64,000 nucleotides of DNA, from contig NZ_BMCR01000003.1 of assembly GCF_014635285.1 (NCBI RefSeq), positions 372,001 through 436,000 of the forward strand, given 5' to 3'. Made by a program: the position numbers and the translations under genes. Below, piece after piece: positions 17,963 through 26,833 of this stretch (positions within the stretch are counted from its first letter, which is position 1; each line of letters starts with the position of its first letter). Below the pieces are notes generated by a model. That model was not told where the DNA came from and searched no databases. It saw nothing but the letters and a program-made list of their open reading frames with translations. The DNA is from Stappia taiwanensis. GTDB lineage: Bacteria; Pseudomonadota; Alphaproteobacteria; Rhizobiales; Stappiaceae.

Positions 17963-18188
17963 GACCGCTGCTCCCTGTGATCATGTGCTGCCTCCCGGGC
18001 ATCTTTCTCATCGGCACAGAGTAGCAACCTCCGGACGTCTTGGCATCGGCGCCCCGATACATCGCACACGGCCAGCGGGGAGGGGGTGAGGAAATCACGC
18101 GGCTCCACTGGTCAGGTGGGAGCGGGATTGATATGAGCGGGAGAGACGCGCCGCACCGGGGGCGGCGGAAATCTGCGAGGGGAATGCC

Positions 18189-18974
18189 ATGAAACTTGTC
18201 GCCGCGCTTGTCGCACTCCTTGGTCTTGGCGCGGTCGCGCCGGCACAGGCTGCCGATCTGCCCGATCTCGGCGGGCGAACGATCGTCGCGGTGACCGAGA
18301 ACGCCTACACGCCGCTCAACTTCGTCGATCCGGCCACGGGCGAGGGCATCGGCTGGGAATACGATGCCATCAACGAGATCGCCCGGCGGCTCAATGCCAA
18401 GGTCGACTGGCAACTGTCGTCCTGGGATACGATGATCGAGGCGGTGCGCAGCGGCCAGTTCGATGTCGGTATGGATGGCATCACCATCACCGATGAGCGC
18501 AAGCAGCAGGTCGATTTCTCCGATCCCTACATGGTCTCCGAACAGTTCATGCTGCTCCGGGCCGATGAGGATCGCTTTGCCAATGCCAAGGAGTTCGCCG
18601 CCGATCCGGAGCTTCTGATCGGCGCCCAGCCGGGCACCACGAATTTCTACGTGGCGGTCTACAACGTGCTCGACGGCGATGAGAAGAACCCGCGCATCAA
18701 GCTGTTCGAGACCTTCGGCGCCAGCGTTCAGGCGCTGCGGGCCGGCGATGTCGACACGGTGCTGATGGATGCGACCTCGGTGCGTGGCTACATCGGCGCC
18801 TCGCCCGGATCGTTCAAGGCGCTCGACGAGCCGCTGGGGACAGAGGAATTCGGCTTCATCTTCACCCCGGGCTCGGATCTCGTCGAGCCGGTCAACGCCG
18901 CCCTGGCCGCCATGCGGGCCGATGGCACCCTGGAAAAGCTGAACAAGAAGTGGTTCTTTGACTACAACCGCTGA
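18189..18974 (+). CDS. ABC transporter substrate-binding protein, polar amino acid type
   Basis: 261 aa with a signal peptide ([21 protein letters not shown]). The mature protein is an SBP_bac_3 (cluster F) binding protein: [59 protein letters not shown] (residues that bind the ligand alpha-amino group in the family) and a typical EKLNKKWF end. It delivers an amino acid or similar small ligand to the following permease. GAGGGGAA precedes the ATG. The permease gene starts inside its last codons. Confidence 0.9.
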   Translation: MKLVAALVALLGLGAVAPAQAADLPDLGGRTIVAVTENAYTPLNFVDPATGEGIGWEYDAINEIARRLNAKVDWQLSSWDTMIEAVRSGQFDVGMDGITITDERKQQVDFSDPYMVSEQFMLLRADEDRFANAKEFAADPELLIGAQPGTTNFYVAVYNVLDGDEKNPRIKLFETFGASVQALRAGDVDTVLMDATSVRGYIGASPGSFKALDEPLGTEEFGFIFTPGSDLVEPVNAALAAMRADGTLEKLNKKWFFDYNR

Positions 18975-19824
18975 CACCGGGGCGGCCCCCGCCCGCCGTC
19001 GCCGCAAGCCGGGCCGGGAGTTTCCCTACTGGCTGTTGGTGGCGGTGCTGCTCGCGGTCGGCTTCGCCTGGGTGATCGCCGTCGATGGCGATTACCGGTC
19101 GATCTTCTCCGCCCTGTCCCGTGGCATCGCCACCACGCTTTGGGTCACCTTCGTCGGTTTCGCGCTGGCGAGTGCGCTCGGCCTGCTGGTGGCGCTCGGG
19201 CGTAACTCCCAGCGCCGGCTGGTGCGTGAGGTCTCCACCTTCTACGTGGAGATCGTGCGCGGCATCCCGGTGCTGGTGCTTTTGTTCTACATCGCCTTCG
19301 TCGGCGCGCCGCAGCTGGTGGCCTTGTGGAACTGGGCGCTGTCGCCGCTGATCGACGCCGGCATCGCCGGCAAGATGAACGTGCGCGATTTCGACTTCAC
19401 CTGGCGGGCGATCGTCGCACTGATGATCTCCTATTCGGCCTTCATCGCCGAGGTGTTCCGCGCCGGGATTCAGTCGATCTCCTCTGGCCAGAGCGAGGCG
19501 GCGCGGGCGCTTGGCCTGTCGCGCTTCCAGACCTTCCGCCTTGTGGTGCTTCCGCAGGCGCTGCGCAACATCCTGCCGCCGCTTGGCAATGATTTCGTGG
19601 CGATGGTGAAGGATTCCGCGCTGGTCTCCGTGCTCGGCGTGCAGGACATCACCCAGCTCGGCAAGGTGTATTCCGCCTCCACCTTCCAGTTCTTCGAGAC
19701 CTACAATGTGGTGGCCTATCTCTATCTGGTCATGACCGTATCGCTGTCCCTGCTGGTGCGGGCGCTGGAAGCGCGGCTGCGGCGCAGCGAGGCGGCGCGC
19801 AGCAGCAGCGGCGGAAACACGTGA
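18958..19824 (+). CDS. ABC transporter permease, HisM/GlnP family
   Basis: 288 aa inner-membrane permease. The family EAA loop is [20 protein letters not shown], followed by [19 protein letters not shown]. Several membrane helices lie between about residues 22 and 275. It fits a polar amino-acid uptake system with the preceding binding protein. The start appears to be TTG at 18958, overlapping the upstream gene by 17 bases; no in-frame ATG lies between it and the first membrane helix, so a weakly translated, coupled start is inferred. No ATP-binding gene is adjacent, so the ATPase must be supplied from elsewhere. Confidence 0.85.
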   Translation: MTTTADTGAAPARRRRKPGREFPYWLLVAVLLAVGFAWVIAVDGDYRSIFSALSRGIATTLWVTFVGFALASALGLLVALGRNSQRRLVREVSTFYVEIVRGIPVLVLLFYIAFVGAPQLVALWNWALSPLIDAGIAGKMNVRDFDFTWRAIVALMISYSAFIAEVFRAGIQSISSGQSEAARALGLSRFQTFRLVVLPQALRNILPPLGNDFVAMVKDSALVSVLGVQDITQLGKVYSASTFQFFETYNVVAYLYLVMTVSLSLLVRALEARLRRSEAARSSSGGNT

Positions 19825-19911
19825 AGAGCGGCGGCGTGATCGGGAATGTCGCCGGCACTGCCACCGGCGGCATCGGCCGGCCCCCGGCTCGGCCGGTTTG
19901 ACGCCCGCCGC

Positions 19912-21243
19912 TCAGGGATGCCCCTCGGTGTCGCCGTGGCTCTTGCGGATCCGGCGCACCATCAGAAAGATCACGACGAGCACCACCGGCACGGCCAGCC
20001 CGGTCATGATCTCTGGGGCGGGCAGCAGCGCGCCGAACCGGCTCTTCGTCAGCGCCTTGGTCAGATAGGCCATCAGCCCGACCACATAGTAGCTGACCGC
20101 CGCGACCGACAGCCCCTCCACCGTCTGCTGCAGCCGCAGTTGCAGCCGCGCCCGGCGGTTCATTGCCTCAAGCTGCCCGCGATTCTGCTCCTGCAACTGC
20201 ACATCGACGCGGGTGCGCAGCAAGGTCGCCGCGCGGGCCAGCTTGCGCGACAGGTTGGCCTGGCGCTCCTCCAGCGTCTCGCAGGTGCGCATGGCCGGCG
20301 CCATCCGCCGGGTCAGGAACTCGCTGAAGGTGAAGGAGCCGCCGCGCTGCCGTTCGTCAATCGATTCCAGCCGCTGGCGCACGATCATGTAATAGGCCCG
20401 GCTGGCACCAAACCGGTAGGCGCTGGCGGCCGCGCCCGCCTCCAGATCGGCGGCAAGACGGGTCAGCTCATCGAGCAGCGTCCGGTTGGCATCGAGCCCG
20501 TCGATGGCGCGCATCCGGTCGGCAATGCCAAGCAGCCCCTGTTCGATCGCCAGCACGCGCGGGGCCTGCCGATTGGCCTCCGTCAGCCCCAGCATGGCGA
20601 AGGTGCGGTAGGTCTCAAGCTCAAGAAGGCGCTGGGTCAGAACGCCGGCCTGAACGTCGCTGAGCGACCGGTCGCCGATGATCATGCGGGTCAGGCCATC
20701 GCCATCCTGGCGGAAATCGCTGGCGATGATCGCCGCGCCGTCCTCCACCTCCGAGACCGCCAGGCTGGCGTGGTCGAACCGCTCCAGCTGCCGGGAAAAG
20801 GCCTCTCCATCCGCCTTGACCAGATCGAGACGCACGGCGACGAGCAGCGGCCCGGGCGGGCGGAAGCCGGCGCCGAACGGATGGCCCGCCGGCGCCCCTT
20901 CGATATCGCCCGAGGCCGGCAATGGGCCGTCCCAGGTGTAGGTGACGAACTCGCCATGCAGCTCACGCCGCAGGCCGGTATCGCCGACCCGCACCAGGTG
21001 GTGGCGCACCGCCTCGTCCGGCCCCTGCGCTCCGATCGACTGGCAATAATCCCGGAACCAGGCGTTGTCGGCCACGACCGCCTCTTCGTCGACGACGAAG
21101 CCGTAGCGCAGGAACACACGCGGGCTGGACACCGCACGAAAGGGACGGGCATGCACCTCGCCGAGCGCGAAGCTGCGCGCCGGATGCGGGGTGTAACTGG
21201 GCAGGCCGATATGCGGCGCGGCGTGAATTTGCGTATCTGGCAT
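19912..21243 (-). CDS. DUF3422 family membrane protein
   Basis: 443 aa. HPARSFALGEVHARPFRAVS near the N-terminus is the DUF3422 signature (NEVHARP-type). The middle is largely helical, with coiled-coil-like stretches (QLEAMNRRARLQLRLQQTVE in the C-terminal third). Two membrane segments close the protein (VAAVSYYVVGLMAYLT and GLAVPVVLVVIFLMV), with a short cytoplasmic tail. Function unknown. A TTG ten codons earlier is an alternative start; ATG at 21241-21243 is preferred. It lies 67 bp downstream of takM on the same strand and could be co-transcribed with the TRAP genes. Confidence 0.85.
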   Translation of the reverse strand: MPDTQIHAAPHIGLPSYTPHPARSFALGEVHARPFRAVSSPRVFLRYGFVVDEEAVVADNAWFRDYCQSIGAQGPDEAVRHHLVRVGDTGLRRELHGEFVTYTWDGPLPASGDIEGAPAGHPFGAGFRPPGPLLVAVRLDLVKADGEAFSRQLERFDHASLAVSEVEDGAAIIASDFRQDGDGLTRMIIGDRSLSDVQAGVLTQRLLELETYRTFAMLGLTEANRQAPRVLAIEQGLLGIADRMRAIDGLDANRTLLDELTRLAADLEAGAAASAYRFGASRAYYMIVRQRLESIDERQRGGSFTFSEFLTRRMAPAMRTCETLEERQANLSRKLARAATLLRTRVDVQLQEQNRGQLEAMNRRARLQLRLQQTVEGLSVAAVSYYVVGLMAYLTKALTKSRFGALLPAPEIMTGLAVPVVLVVIFLMVRRIRKSHGDTEGHP

Positions 21244-21310
21244 CGGGCCCGCAAGGCTCCTCGTCTCTGGCAAGCATCAGGCTCCGCTTCGAACGAAGCC
21301 GCCTATCTGA

Positions 21311-22687
21311 TCACAAGAGGAGGTCCGGAAGCCACAGGACGATGCCCGGAAACAGCATGCACAGTGCAAGACCGATGAGTTGCAGCAGCACGAAGGGGAT
21401 GATGCCCTTGTAAATGTGCTGGATCGTGACCTCCGGCGGCGCCACGCCTTTCATGTAGAACAGGGCGAAGCCGAAGGGTGGCGTCAGGAAGGAGGTCTGC
21501 AGATTGGTCGATACCAGGATCGTGAACCAGATCAGCGCGGCCTCGCCAACGCCCTCGAAACCGGCAAGATGCGGCCCGAAATCCAGCCGGCCGACAATCG
21601 GCCCGAACACCGGCAGGACGATCAGGGTGATCTCGACCCAGTCGAAGAAGAAGCCGAGGAAGAACACCATCCCCATCAGCACGAACAGGATGCCCCAGGG
21701 ACCAACGCCGGCCCAGGCGATGAACTCATCGATCAGAGTTTCGCCGCCAAGCCAGCGGAACACCAGCGAGAAGCAGGTGGCGCCGAGAAAGATGCCGAAC
21801 AGCATGGCCGTGGTCAGCGCCGAGCGGTGACACACGTCCTGCAGCACGGAAAAGCCGAGTTTGCGGTTGAGGATCGCCAGCAAGGTCGCGCCGACAGCGC
21901 CCACACCCGCCGCCTCGGTCGGCGTGGCGATCCCGGCGAAGATCGAGCCGAGCACGAGTGAGATCAGGAACACCGGCGGCACGAAGCTCTTCAGGATCAT
22001 CAGCCAGAATTCGGACCGGCTGGTCGGCCCGATCTCAGCGGGCAGTGGCGGCGCGAGCCCGGGTTTCAGTCGGCACAGGACCAGGATATAGACCGCGTAA
22101 AGCGCGGCCAGCAGCAGCCCCGGCATGATCGCGGCGACAAACACCGTGCCGACCGGGATCGACAGAAGGTCCGACATGATCACCAGCATGATCGACGGCG
22201 GGATAAGGATGCCGAGCGTTCCGGAGGAGGCGATGGTGCCGGTGGCCAGCGGCAGGTTGTAGTTGCGCTCCAGCATCACCGGCAGGGCCAAGAGGGTCAT
22301 CATCACCACCGAGGCGCCGATGATCCCGGTGGTCGCCGCCATGATCGTGCCCATCAGCGTCACCGACAGGGCCAGCCCGCCGGGAACGCGCCGGGTCAAC
22401 ACCTGCAGACAATGCAGCAGATCCTTCGCCACGCCGGATTTTTCCAGCATGGTGCCCATGAAGATGAACATGGGGATCGCCACCAGCACCGGGTTTTCCA
22501 TGGTGCCGCCGAAGATGCGGTTGGGAATGATGACGAGGCGCGAGACGTTGAAGGTGCCCAATTCCTGCGCCAGGAACGCAAAGCCGAGCCCGACGCCGCC
22601 GAGGATGAAGGCCACCGGAAAGCCGGAAAACAGCAGCACCCCCAGCGCCACGAACATGAAGATCGGCAGAAGTTCGACAAATGTCAT
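21311..22687 (-). CDS. takM: TRAP transporter large permease, TakM-like
   Basis: 458 aa DctM-family permease. Features include LLFSGFPVAFILGGVGLGFA, GIIGASVVMMTLLALPVML, SGTLGILIPPSIMLVIMSDL and a C-terminal LTPPFGFALFYMKGVAPPEV. The GFALFYMKGVAP sequence and the long TakQ partner place it in the 2-oxoacid/mannitol-type TRAP subgroup rather than the C4-dicarboxylate one. It follows takQ by 16 bp in a takP-takQ-takM operon. It moves its substrate inward with Na+. Confidence 0.88.
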   Translation of the reverse strand: MTFVELLPIFMFVALGVLLFSGFPVAFILGGVGLGFAFLAQELGTFNVSRLVIIPNRIFGGTMENPVLVAIPMFIFMGTMLEKSGVAKDLLHCLQVLTRRVPGGLALSVTLMGTIMAATTGIIGASVVMMTLLALPVMLERNYNLPLATGTIASSGTLGILIPPSIMLVIMSDLLSIPVGTVFVAAIMPGLLLAALYAVYILVLCRLKPGLAPPLPAEIGPTSRSEFWLMILKSFVPPVFLISLVLGSIFAGIATPTEAAGVGAVGATLLAILNRKLGFSVLQDVCHRSALTTAMLFGIFLGATCFSLVFRWLGGETLIDEFIAWAGVGPWGILFVLMGMVFFLGFFFDWVEITLIVLPVFGPIVGRLDFGPHLAGFEGVGEAALIWFTILVSTNLQTSFLTPPFGFALFYMKGVAPPEVTIQHIYKGIIPFVLLQLIGLALCMLFPGIVLWLPDLLL

Positions 22688-22703
22688 TGGCTGAATTCCC
22701 CGA

Positions 22704-23759
22704 TCAATCCGCTATCGGACCATTGACGGCAACATCCTCGGGCAGATCCGCGTGATGGGTGCCGGCATAGTCGTTCACCTGGTCACGCAGATACGTCGGC
22801 CCGAACAGGTAGACGATGCATTTGAAGGCCGCTGACACCCCGGCCGCGAAGAGAAACGCGAAGCCGACAGGCATGGCCGCCTTGATGATCCAGCGATGGC
22901 TGAGGCCGGTCTGGGCGGCGGAGACCTCGCCGATCCGGTAGGACCGCCCCGCGAAGGTCCAGCCGAAGGCGATGATCAGGTAGCAGTAGGTCAGCAGGAA
23001 CAGGACGATGCCCAGAAGTTCCAGCCACACCCGCGAGCGTGCCCGCAGCCTGTCGCGCACCAGCTCGATCCGCACATGGGCGTCATAGCGATAGGCAAAG
23101 CCCAGACACATCAGGAACAGCAGCGAATGCAGATGCCATTCCAGTTCCTGCAGCTTGGTGGAGTCGAAATAGAAGGCGGAGTCGATGATCGTATTGTCGA
23201 AATCGAGCAGCTTGCGCTGGCTGACATCGTAGAAGATCACGATCATGGTCGGGATGAACAGCCAGGAGGCCAGCTTGCCGACGCCAACCACGATCCGGTC
23301 GATGTCGGTCGAGGCGCCGACCATTTCCTCAAAGCCGCGCGGTGCGTGCTGGCGCACCATGGCCACCATCAGCAGCACGATCAGGAGCGCCGCCGTCAGC
23401 CCTGAGATGCCGTCATAGAACTTGAAGAAGCGCTTCGGATTGGCGCCCGCCGCCTTGATCACGGCGGCGAAGCCGTCGGGCGTGACCGCGAAGACGAAGG
23501 CGATGAACACCAGGCCCGCCAGCGCCAACGACAGCCGGGCGCGCGCCAGCCCGCCGATGGTACAGAGCACGAAGCCGGCAATGCACAAGGCATACCCGGG
23601 AATTCCGGGTTCGAAGACAGCCAGGATCGCCAAGGCGATACCGGCAAGACAAAGCAGCGTTGCCACCAACGGAACGGTCCCCCGCGTGCCGATCTCCTCG
23701 CGCCAAGTGGCGCGGGCGATCCAGGTTTGACGTCCCCCGCGCGGCCACCGGGGCCGCAC
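22704..23759 (-). CDS. takQ: TRAP transporter small permease with N-terminal membrane extension, TakQ-like
   Basis: 351 aa, about twice the length of a standard DctQ. The first 140 residues hold extra hydrophobic helices (LVATLLCLAGIALAILAVF; ALCIAGFVLCTIGGLA; LALAGLVFIAFVFAVT; LTAALLIVLLMVAMV). The four-helix DctQ domain then follows (LFIPTMIVIFYDVSQRKLL; LFLMCLGFAYRYDAHVRIEL; LLGIVLFLLTYCYLIIAFGW; GFAFLFAAGVSAAFKCIVYL). Long DctQ partners are known in the TakPQM type. The start codon is a GTG 24 bp after takP. The extension could alter assembly with TakM or bind another partner. Confidence 0.82.
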   Translation of the reverse strand: MRPRWPRGGRQTWIARATWREEIGTRGTVPLVATLLCLAGIALAILAVFEPGIPGYALCIAGFVLCTIGGLARARLSLALAGLVFIAFVFAVTPDGFAAVIKAAGANPKRFFKFYDGISGLTAALLIVLLMVAMVRQHAPRGFEEMVGASTDIDRIVVGVGKLASWLFIPTMIVIFYDVSQRKLLDFDNTIIDSAFYFDSTKLQELEWHLHSLLFLMCLGFAYRYDAHVRIELVRDRLRARSRVWLELLGIVLFLLTYCYLIIAFGWTFAGRSYRIGEVSAAQTGLSHRWIIKAAMPVGFAFLFAAGVSAAFKCIVYLFGPTYLRDQVNDYAGTHHADLPEDVAVNGPIAD

Positions 23760-23783
23760 GGGGCCTTTCAGAAAAACGCCGGG

Positions 23784-24827
23784 TTACTTGAGGTAGCCGA
23801 GGTTCGACCAGGTCTTGTACTGCTCGCGGAAGGCGCTCAGCGACTCCCAGACCTTGACGAAGTTCGGGTTGGCGGCCTTTTCTTCTTCCACCACCTCAAG
23901 CCAGGCTGCCTGCAGCGCTTCGAGGATCTCCGGGTTCCATTGGTGGATGGTCACGCCCTGGGCTTCCAGCTCGGCCAGCGCTGCCGGCTGGATCGCCTCG
24001 CCCTCGGCAATGCCATAGGTGATGTTGGCGTCGCAGACGGTCTCGAACACCGCCTTGGTCTGGTCGTCGAGCGCGTCCCACTCGTCCTTGTTCAGCATCA
24101 ACTCGAAGATGGTCGACTGCTGGTGCCAGCCAGGGAAGTAATAGTGCTTGGCCACCTGATAGAAGCCGAGTTTCTGGTCGATCGCCGGCATCGAGAACTC
24201 GGTGGCATCGATGGTACCAAGCTCAAGCGCGGGGAAGATGTCGCCGCCGGCAAGAAGCTGTGTGGACACCCCGAGCTTCTGCATCACCTTGGCGCCGAGG
24301 CCGAAGAAGCGCATCTTCAGACCCTTGAGATCGTCCACCGAATTGATTTCCTTGCGGAACCAGCCGGAAGCCTCCGGGGCGATGACCGCGCAGGCAAGCG
24401 ACTTGATGCCATAGGCACCATAGACCTCGTCCATCAGTTCCTGTCCGCCGCCGAATTTCATCCAGGCGAGATATTCGGATGCGCGCGGGCCGAAGGGCAC
24501 CGCCGCGAACAGGGACAGCGAGGAATCCTTGCCGGTCCAGTAGCCGGGCGTCGACCAGGCCGCCTGCACCGCGCCTGAAGACACCGCGTCGAACACCTCC
24601 AGCGCCGGCACGATGGCGCCCGGTTCCTGGAATTTCAGATTGATGGTGCCACCGGACACCGCGTTGAGCCGCTCGGACAGAACCTTGCCGAGGGTTCCCA
24701 ACTGCGTCAGCGAGCCGGGATAGGTCGATGCCATGTCCCAATCGACCTGGTCGAGGGCCGAGGCCGGGCCGCTCGCGCCAATCGCAAGCGACGCCGTGAC
24801 GGCAACTGCCGAAATGATTTTCTTCAC
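23784..24827 (-). CDS. takP: TRAP binding protein for 2-oxoacids, TakP-like
   Basis: 347 aa periplasmic protein with a signal peptide (KIISAVAVTASLAIGASGPASA). The mature start VDWDMASTYPGSLTQLGTLG and APEASGWFRKEINSVDDLKG, followed by MRFFGLGAKVMQKLGV, resemble TakP of Rhodobacter, which binds pyruvate and other 2-oxoacids with Na+. The start is GTG at 24825-24827, with GGGAGGA upstream. It faces the gntR-lutABC operon across a 305-bp gap, which supports a lactate/pyruvate-type substrate. Exact ligand is inferred. Confidence 0.85.
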   Translation of the reverse strand: MKKIISAVAVTASLAIGASGPASALDQVDWDMASTYPGSLTQLGTLGKVLSERLNAVSGGTINLKFQEPGAIVPALEVFDAVSSGAVQAAWSTPGYWTGKDSSLSLFAAVPFGPRASEYLAWMKFGGGQELMDEVYGAYGIKSLACAVIAPEASGWFRKEINSVDDLKGLKMRFFGLGAKVMQKLGVSTQLLAGGDIFPALELGTIDATEFSMPAIDQKLGFYQVAKHYYFPGWHQQSTIFELMLNKDEWDALDDQTKAVFETVCDANITYGIAEGEAIQPAALAELEAQGVTIHQWNPEILEALQAAWLEVVEEEKAANPNFVKVWESLSAFREQYKTWSNLGYLK

Positions 24828-25132
24828 TGCACCTGTCCTCCCAAAAGGTTGCGCCGCCTCTTCTCACCCCAGGCGCCGCTTCGGCTTGCGGGTGTCGTGG
24901 CCCCCGCATTCGCGCATGCAAGGCTGTGATGCGTGCCGCCAGCCTCCGTGAAAAAAAACGGATGCTGTAGCCCCGGCCTCCCAACCGGCGCACCAACCTG
25001 CCCTAACTGGATAACAATATTGACCACTGAACGCAACAGGTATTAGTTTGTCAAAACGCAGGGGAATGATCGGGTTTCTCTTGGGATTTGAGTGAAAAAT
25101 CAAGCATATTCGAAAATTCACCGGGTATCCTG
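24828..25132. promoter_or_regulatory. Divergent takP / gntR-lut control region
   Basis: 305 bp without a gene, shared by takPQM (leftward) and gntR-lutABC (rightward). The half near takP is GC-rich; the half near gntR (about 25000-25130) is AT-rich, as expected of promoters and operators. It holds the CAATATTG palindrome at 25015-25022. No convincing -35/-10 pair could be fixed by eye. Confidence 0.6.
25015..25022. promoter_or_regulatory. Palindrome CAATATTG, candidate GntR operator
   Basis: A perfect 8-bp palindrome at the core of a looser dyad (TGG at 25008-25010 to CCA at 25024-25026, with A/T pairs between). It lies about 110 bp ahead of the FadR-type regulator gene and 190 bp ahead of takP. 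FadR-family operators often have short TGGT/ACCA-type dyads, so autoregulation and joint control of both operons is plausible. Inference only. Confidence 0.35.
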
Positions 25133-25963
25133 ATGGTATTCAAGAAAATCGACCACAACCGGACGGCGAATTACGTTGTCGATCAGATCGAGAAGTTGAT
25201 CCTGCAGGGTGTCTTGCGCTCGGGGGACCGGCTGCCTGCCGAACGGGAGCTGGCCAAGAAGGTCGATGTCTCCCGACCGATCCTGCGCGAGGCGATCAAG
25301 ATCCTGGAGGAACGCGAGTTGATCGTGACCCGGCACGGCGGGGGCACCTTCGTCGCCGACTTGATCGGCACGGTCTTTTCCGAGCCCGTGGTCAATCTGA
25401 TCCGTCGGCATCCGCCGGCGATTGTCGACTACTTGGAATACCGCCGGGAAATCGAATGCATGGCTGCGCGCCTCGCGGCCTTGAGGGCAACCCCTGCCGA
25501 CCGCGAGATCATTGGCCGGTTGTTCCGGGCGATGGAAGCGGCGCACGCGCGGGAGGATTTCGAGCAGGAGGCCTCTCTCGATGTGGAGTTTCATCTGGCC
25601 ATCGGCGAGAGCGCGCACAACATCGTCTTGCTGCACACGCTGCGATCCTGCTACCGACTGCTGGCGGATGGGGTTTTCTACCATCGGGGACAGCTCTACC
25701 GTTACCCCGAATCGCGCGATAAACTGTTGCTTCAGCACCAGGCGATCCACGACGCTGTGATGAATGCGGATGCCCAGGCCGCCGTGATGGCTGCTGCAGC
25801 GCATATCGACTATGTCGCGCAAGTGATGCATGAAACGGAGAAGACCAGCTCCTGGAACGCGGTCTCGACGCTGCGCCTGCAGCAGCGGCTCGACAGCGAG
25901 ATGGATGACGGCAAGAAGCGGCGCGCGCCGCGCAAGACGACAGAGGGAAACACCAGTTCATGA
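25133..25963 (+). CDS. FadR-type GntR regulator (LldR/PdhR-like)
   Basis: 276 aa. The N-terminal winged helix (NYVVDQIEKLILQGVLRSGD; LPAERELAKKVDVSRPILRE; RHGGGTFVADL) is followed by a C-terminal all-helical FCD domain with the metal-binding set (the D and H of SLDVEFHLAIGESAHN, later HQAIHDAV and AAHIDYV). LldR, LutR and PdhR regulators of lactate or pyruvate use belong here. ATG at 25133 is preferred over a TTG 15 codons upstream. Its stop overlaps lutA (ATGA), so it is the first gene of a lut operon and probably senses lactate or pyruvate. Confidence 0.88.
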   Translation: MVFKKIDHNRTANYVVDQIEKLILQGVLRSGDRLPAERELAKKVDVSRPILREAIKILEERELIVTRHGGGTFVADLIGTVFSEPVVNLIRRHPPAIVDYLEYRREIECMAARLAALRATPADREIIGRLFRAMEAAHAREDFEQEASLDVEFHLAIGESAHNIVLLHTLRSCYRLLADGVFYHRGQLYRYPESRDKLLLQHQAIHDAVMNADAQAAVMAAAAHIDYVAQVMHETEKTSSWNAVSTLRLQQRLDSEMDDGKKRRAPRKTTEGNTSS

Positions 25964-26766
25964 GTGCAGACGCCGCCCCGGCCCAGACACCGCCCCCGGC
26001 CGGCTTGCCGCCGCGTGTCGGATTGTTCGTCACCTGTCTCGTCGACCTGTTCCGGCCGAGCGTCGGTTTCGCCGCGGTCAAGCTGATGGAGGATGCCGGC
26101 TGCACCGTCGAGGTTCCGGCGGCGCAGACCTGCTGCGGACAGCCCGCCTTCAACTCCGGCGACCGGGCCGATGCCCGCGATATCGCCAAGGCGGTGATCC
26201 GCGCCTTCGAGGGGTATGACTATGTGGTCGCCCCCTCCGGCTCCTGTGCGAGCATGCTGAAGAAGCACTATGTGGAGCTGTTTGACGGCGACCCTGCGGC
26301 GATGGAGCGCGCCAACCTCTTCTCCGCCAAGGTGTTCGAGCTGGTCAGTTTTCTGACCGATGTGCTCGGCCTCGATCAGGTGGAGGCGGCGTTTTCGGGC
26401 TCCGCCACCTATCACGACAGCTGTTCGGGCCTGCGCGAATTGGGCATCGAGCGCCAGCCGCGCAAGCTGCTTCAATCGGTCGAGGGGCTGGAGCTGAAGG
26501 AAATGCAGGACAGCGACGTCTGCTGCGGCTTCGGCGGCACGTTCTGCGTCAAGTATCCGGACATCTCCAACAAGATCGTCAGCGAGAAGACCCGCTGCAT
26601 CGAGGAGAGCGGTGCGGAGCTGTTGCTCGCCGGCGATCTCGGTTGCCTGATGAACATGGCCGGCAAGCTGAAACGGGAGGGCTCGCGCATCGAGGTGCGG
26701 CACGTGGCGGAGGTGCTGGCCGGCATGACCGAGCAGCCGGCCATCGGCGAAAAGAAGCGCGGGTAA
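25960..26766 (+). CDS. lutA: Lactate utilization protein A, CCG-domain subunit
   Basis: 268 aa. Two cysteine-rich CCG repeats are visible: QTCCGQPAFNSGDRAD (first) and DVCCGFGGTFCVKYP (second), each paired with an earlier Cys-containing block (FVTCLVDLFRP; YHDSCSGLREL). LutA/LldE with LutB and LutC oxidises L-lactate to pyruvate in a membrane-linked Fe-S complex. It overlaps gntR by 4 bases and precedes lutB by 67 bp. It is similar to the C-terminal half of GlcF, but the LutBC genes that follow make the assignment clear. Confidence 0.93.
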   Translation: MSADAAPAQTPPPAGLPPRVGLFVTCLVDLFRPSVGFAAVKLMEDAGCTVEVPAAQTCCGQPAFNSGDRADARDIAKAVIRAFEGYDYVVAPSGSCASMLKKHYVELFDGDPAAMERANLFSAKVFELVSFLTDVLGLDQVEAAFSGSATYHDSCSGLRELGIERQPRKLLQSVEGLELKEMQDSDVCCGFGGTFCVKYPDISNKIVSEKTRCIEESGAELLLAGDLGCLMNMAGKLKREGSRIEVRHVAEVLAGMTEQPAIGEKKRG

Positions 26767-26833
26767 GGAGGGCGCGCGGCCGGGACATCGGCGGCGCCAG
26801 CGGCTCTGATCTGCCGCAGGGAGACTGACACAG

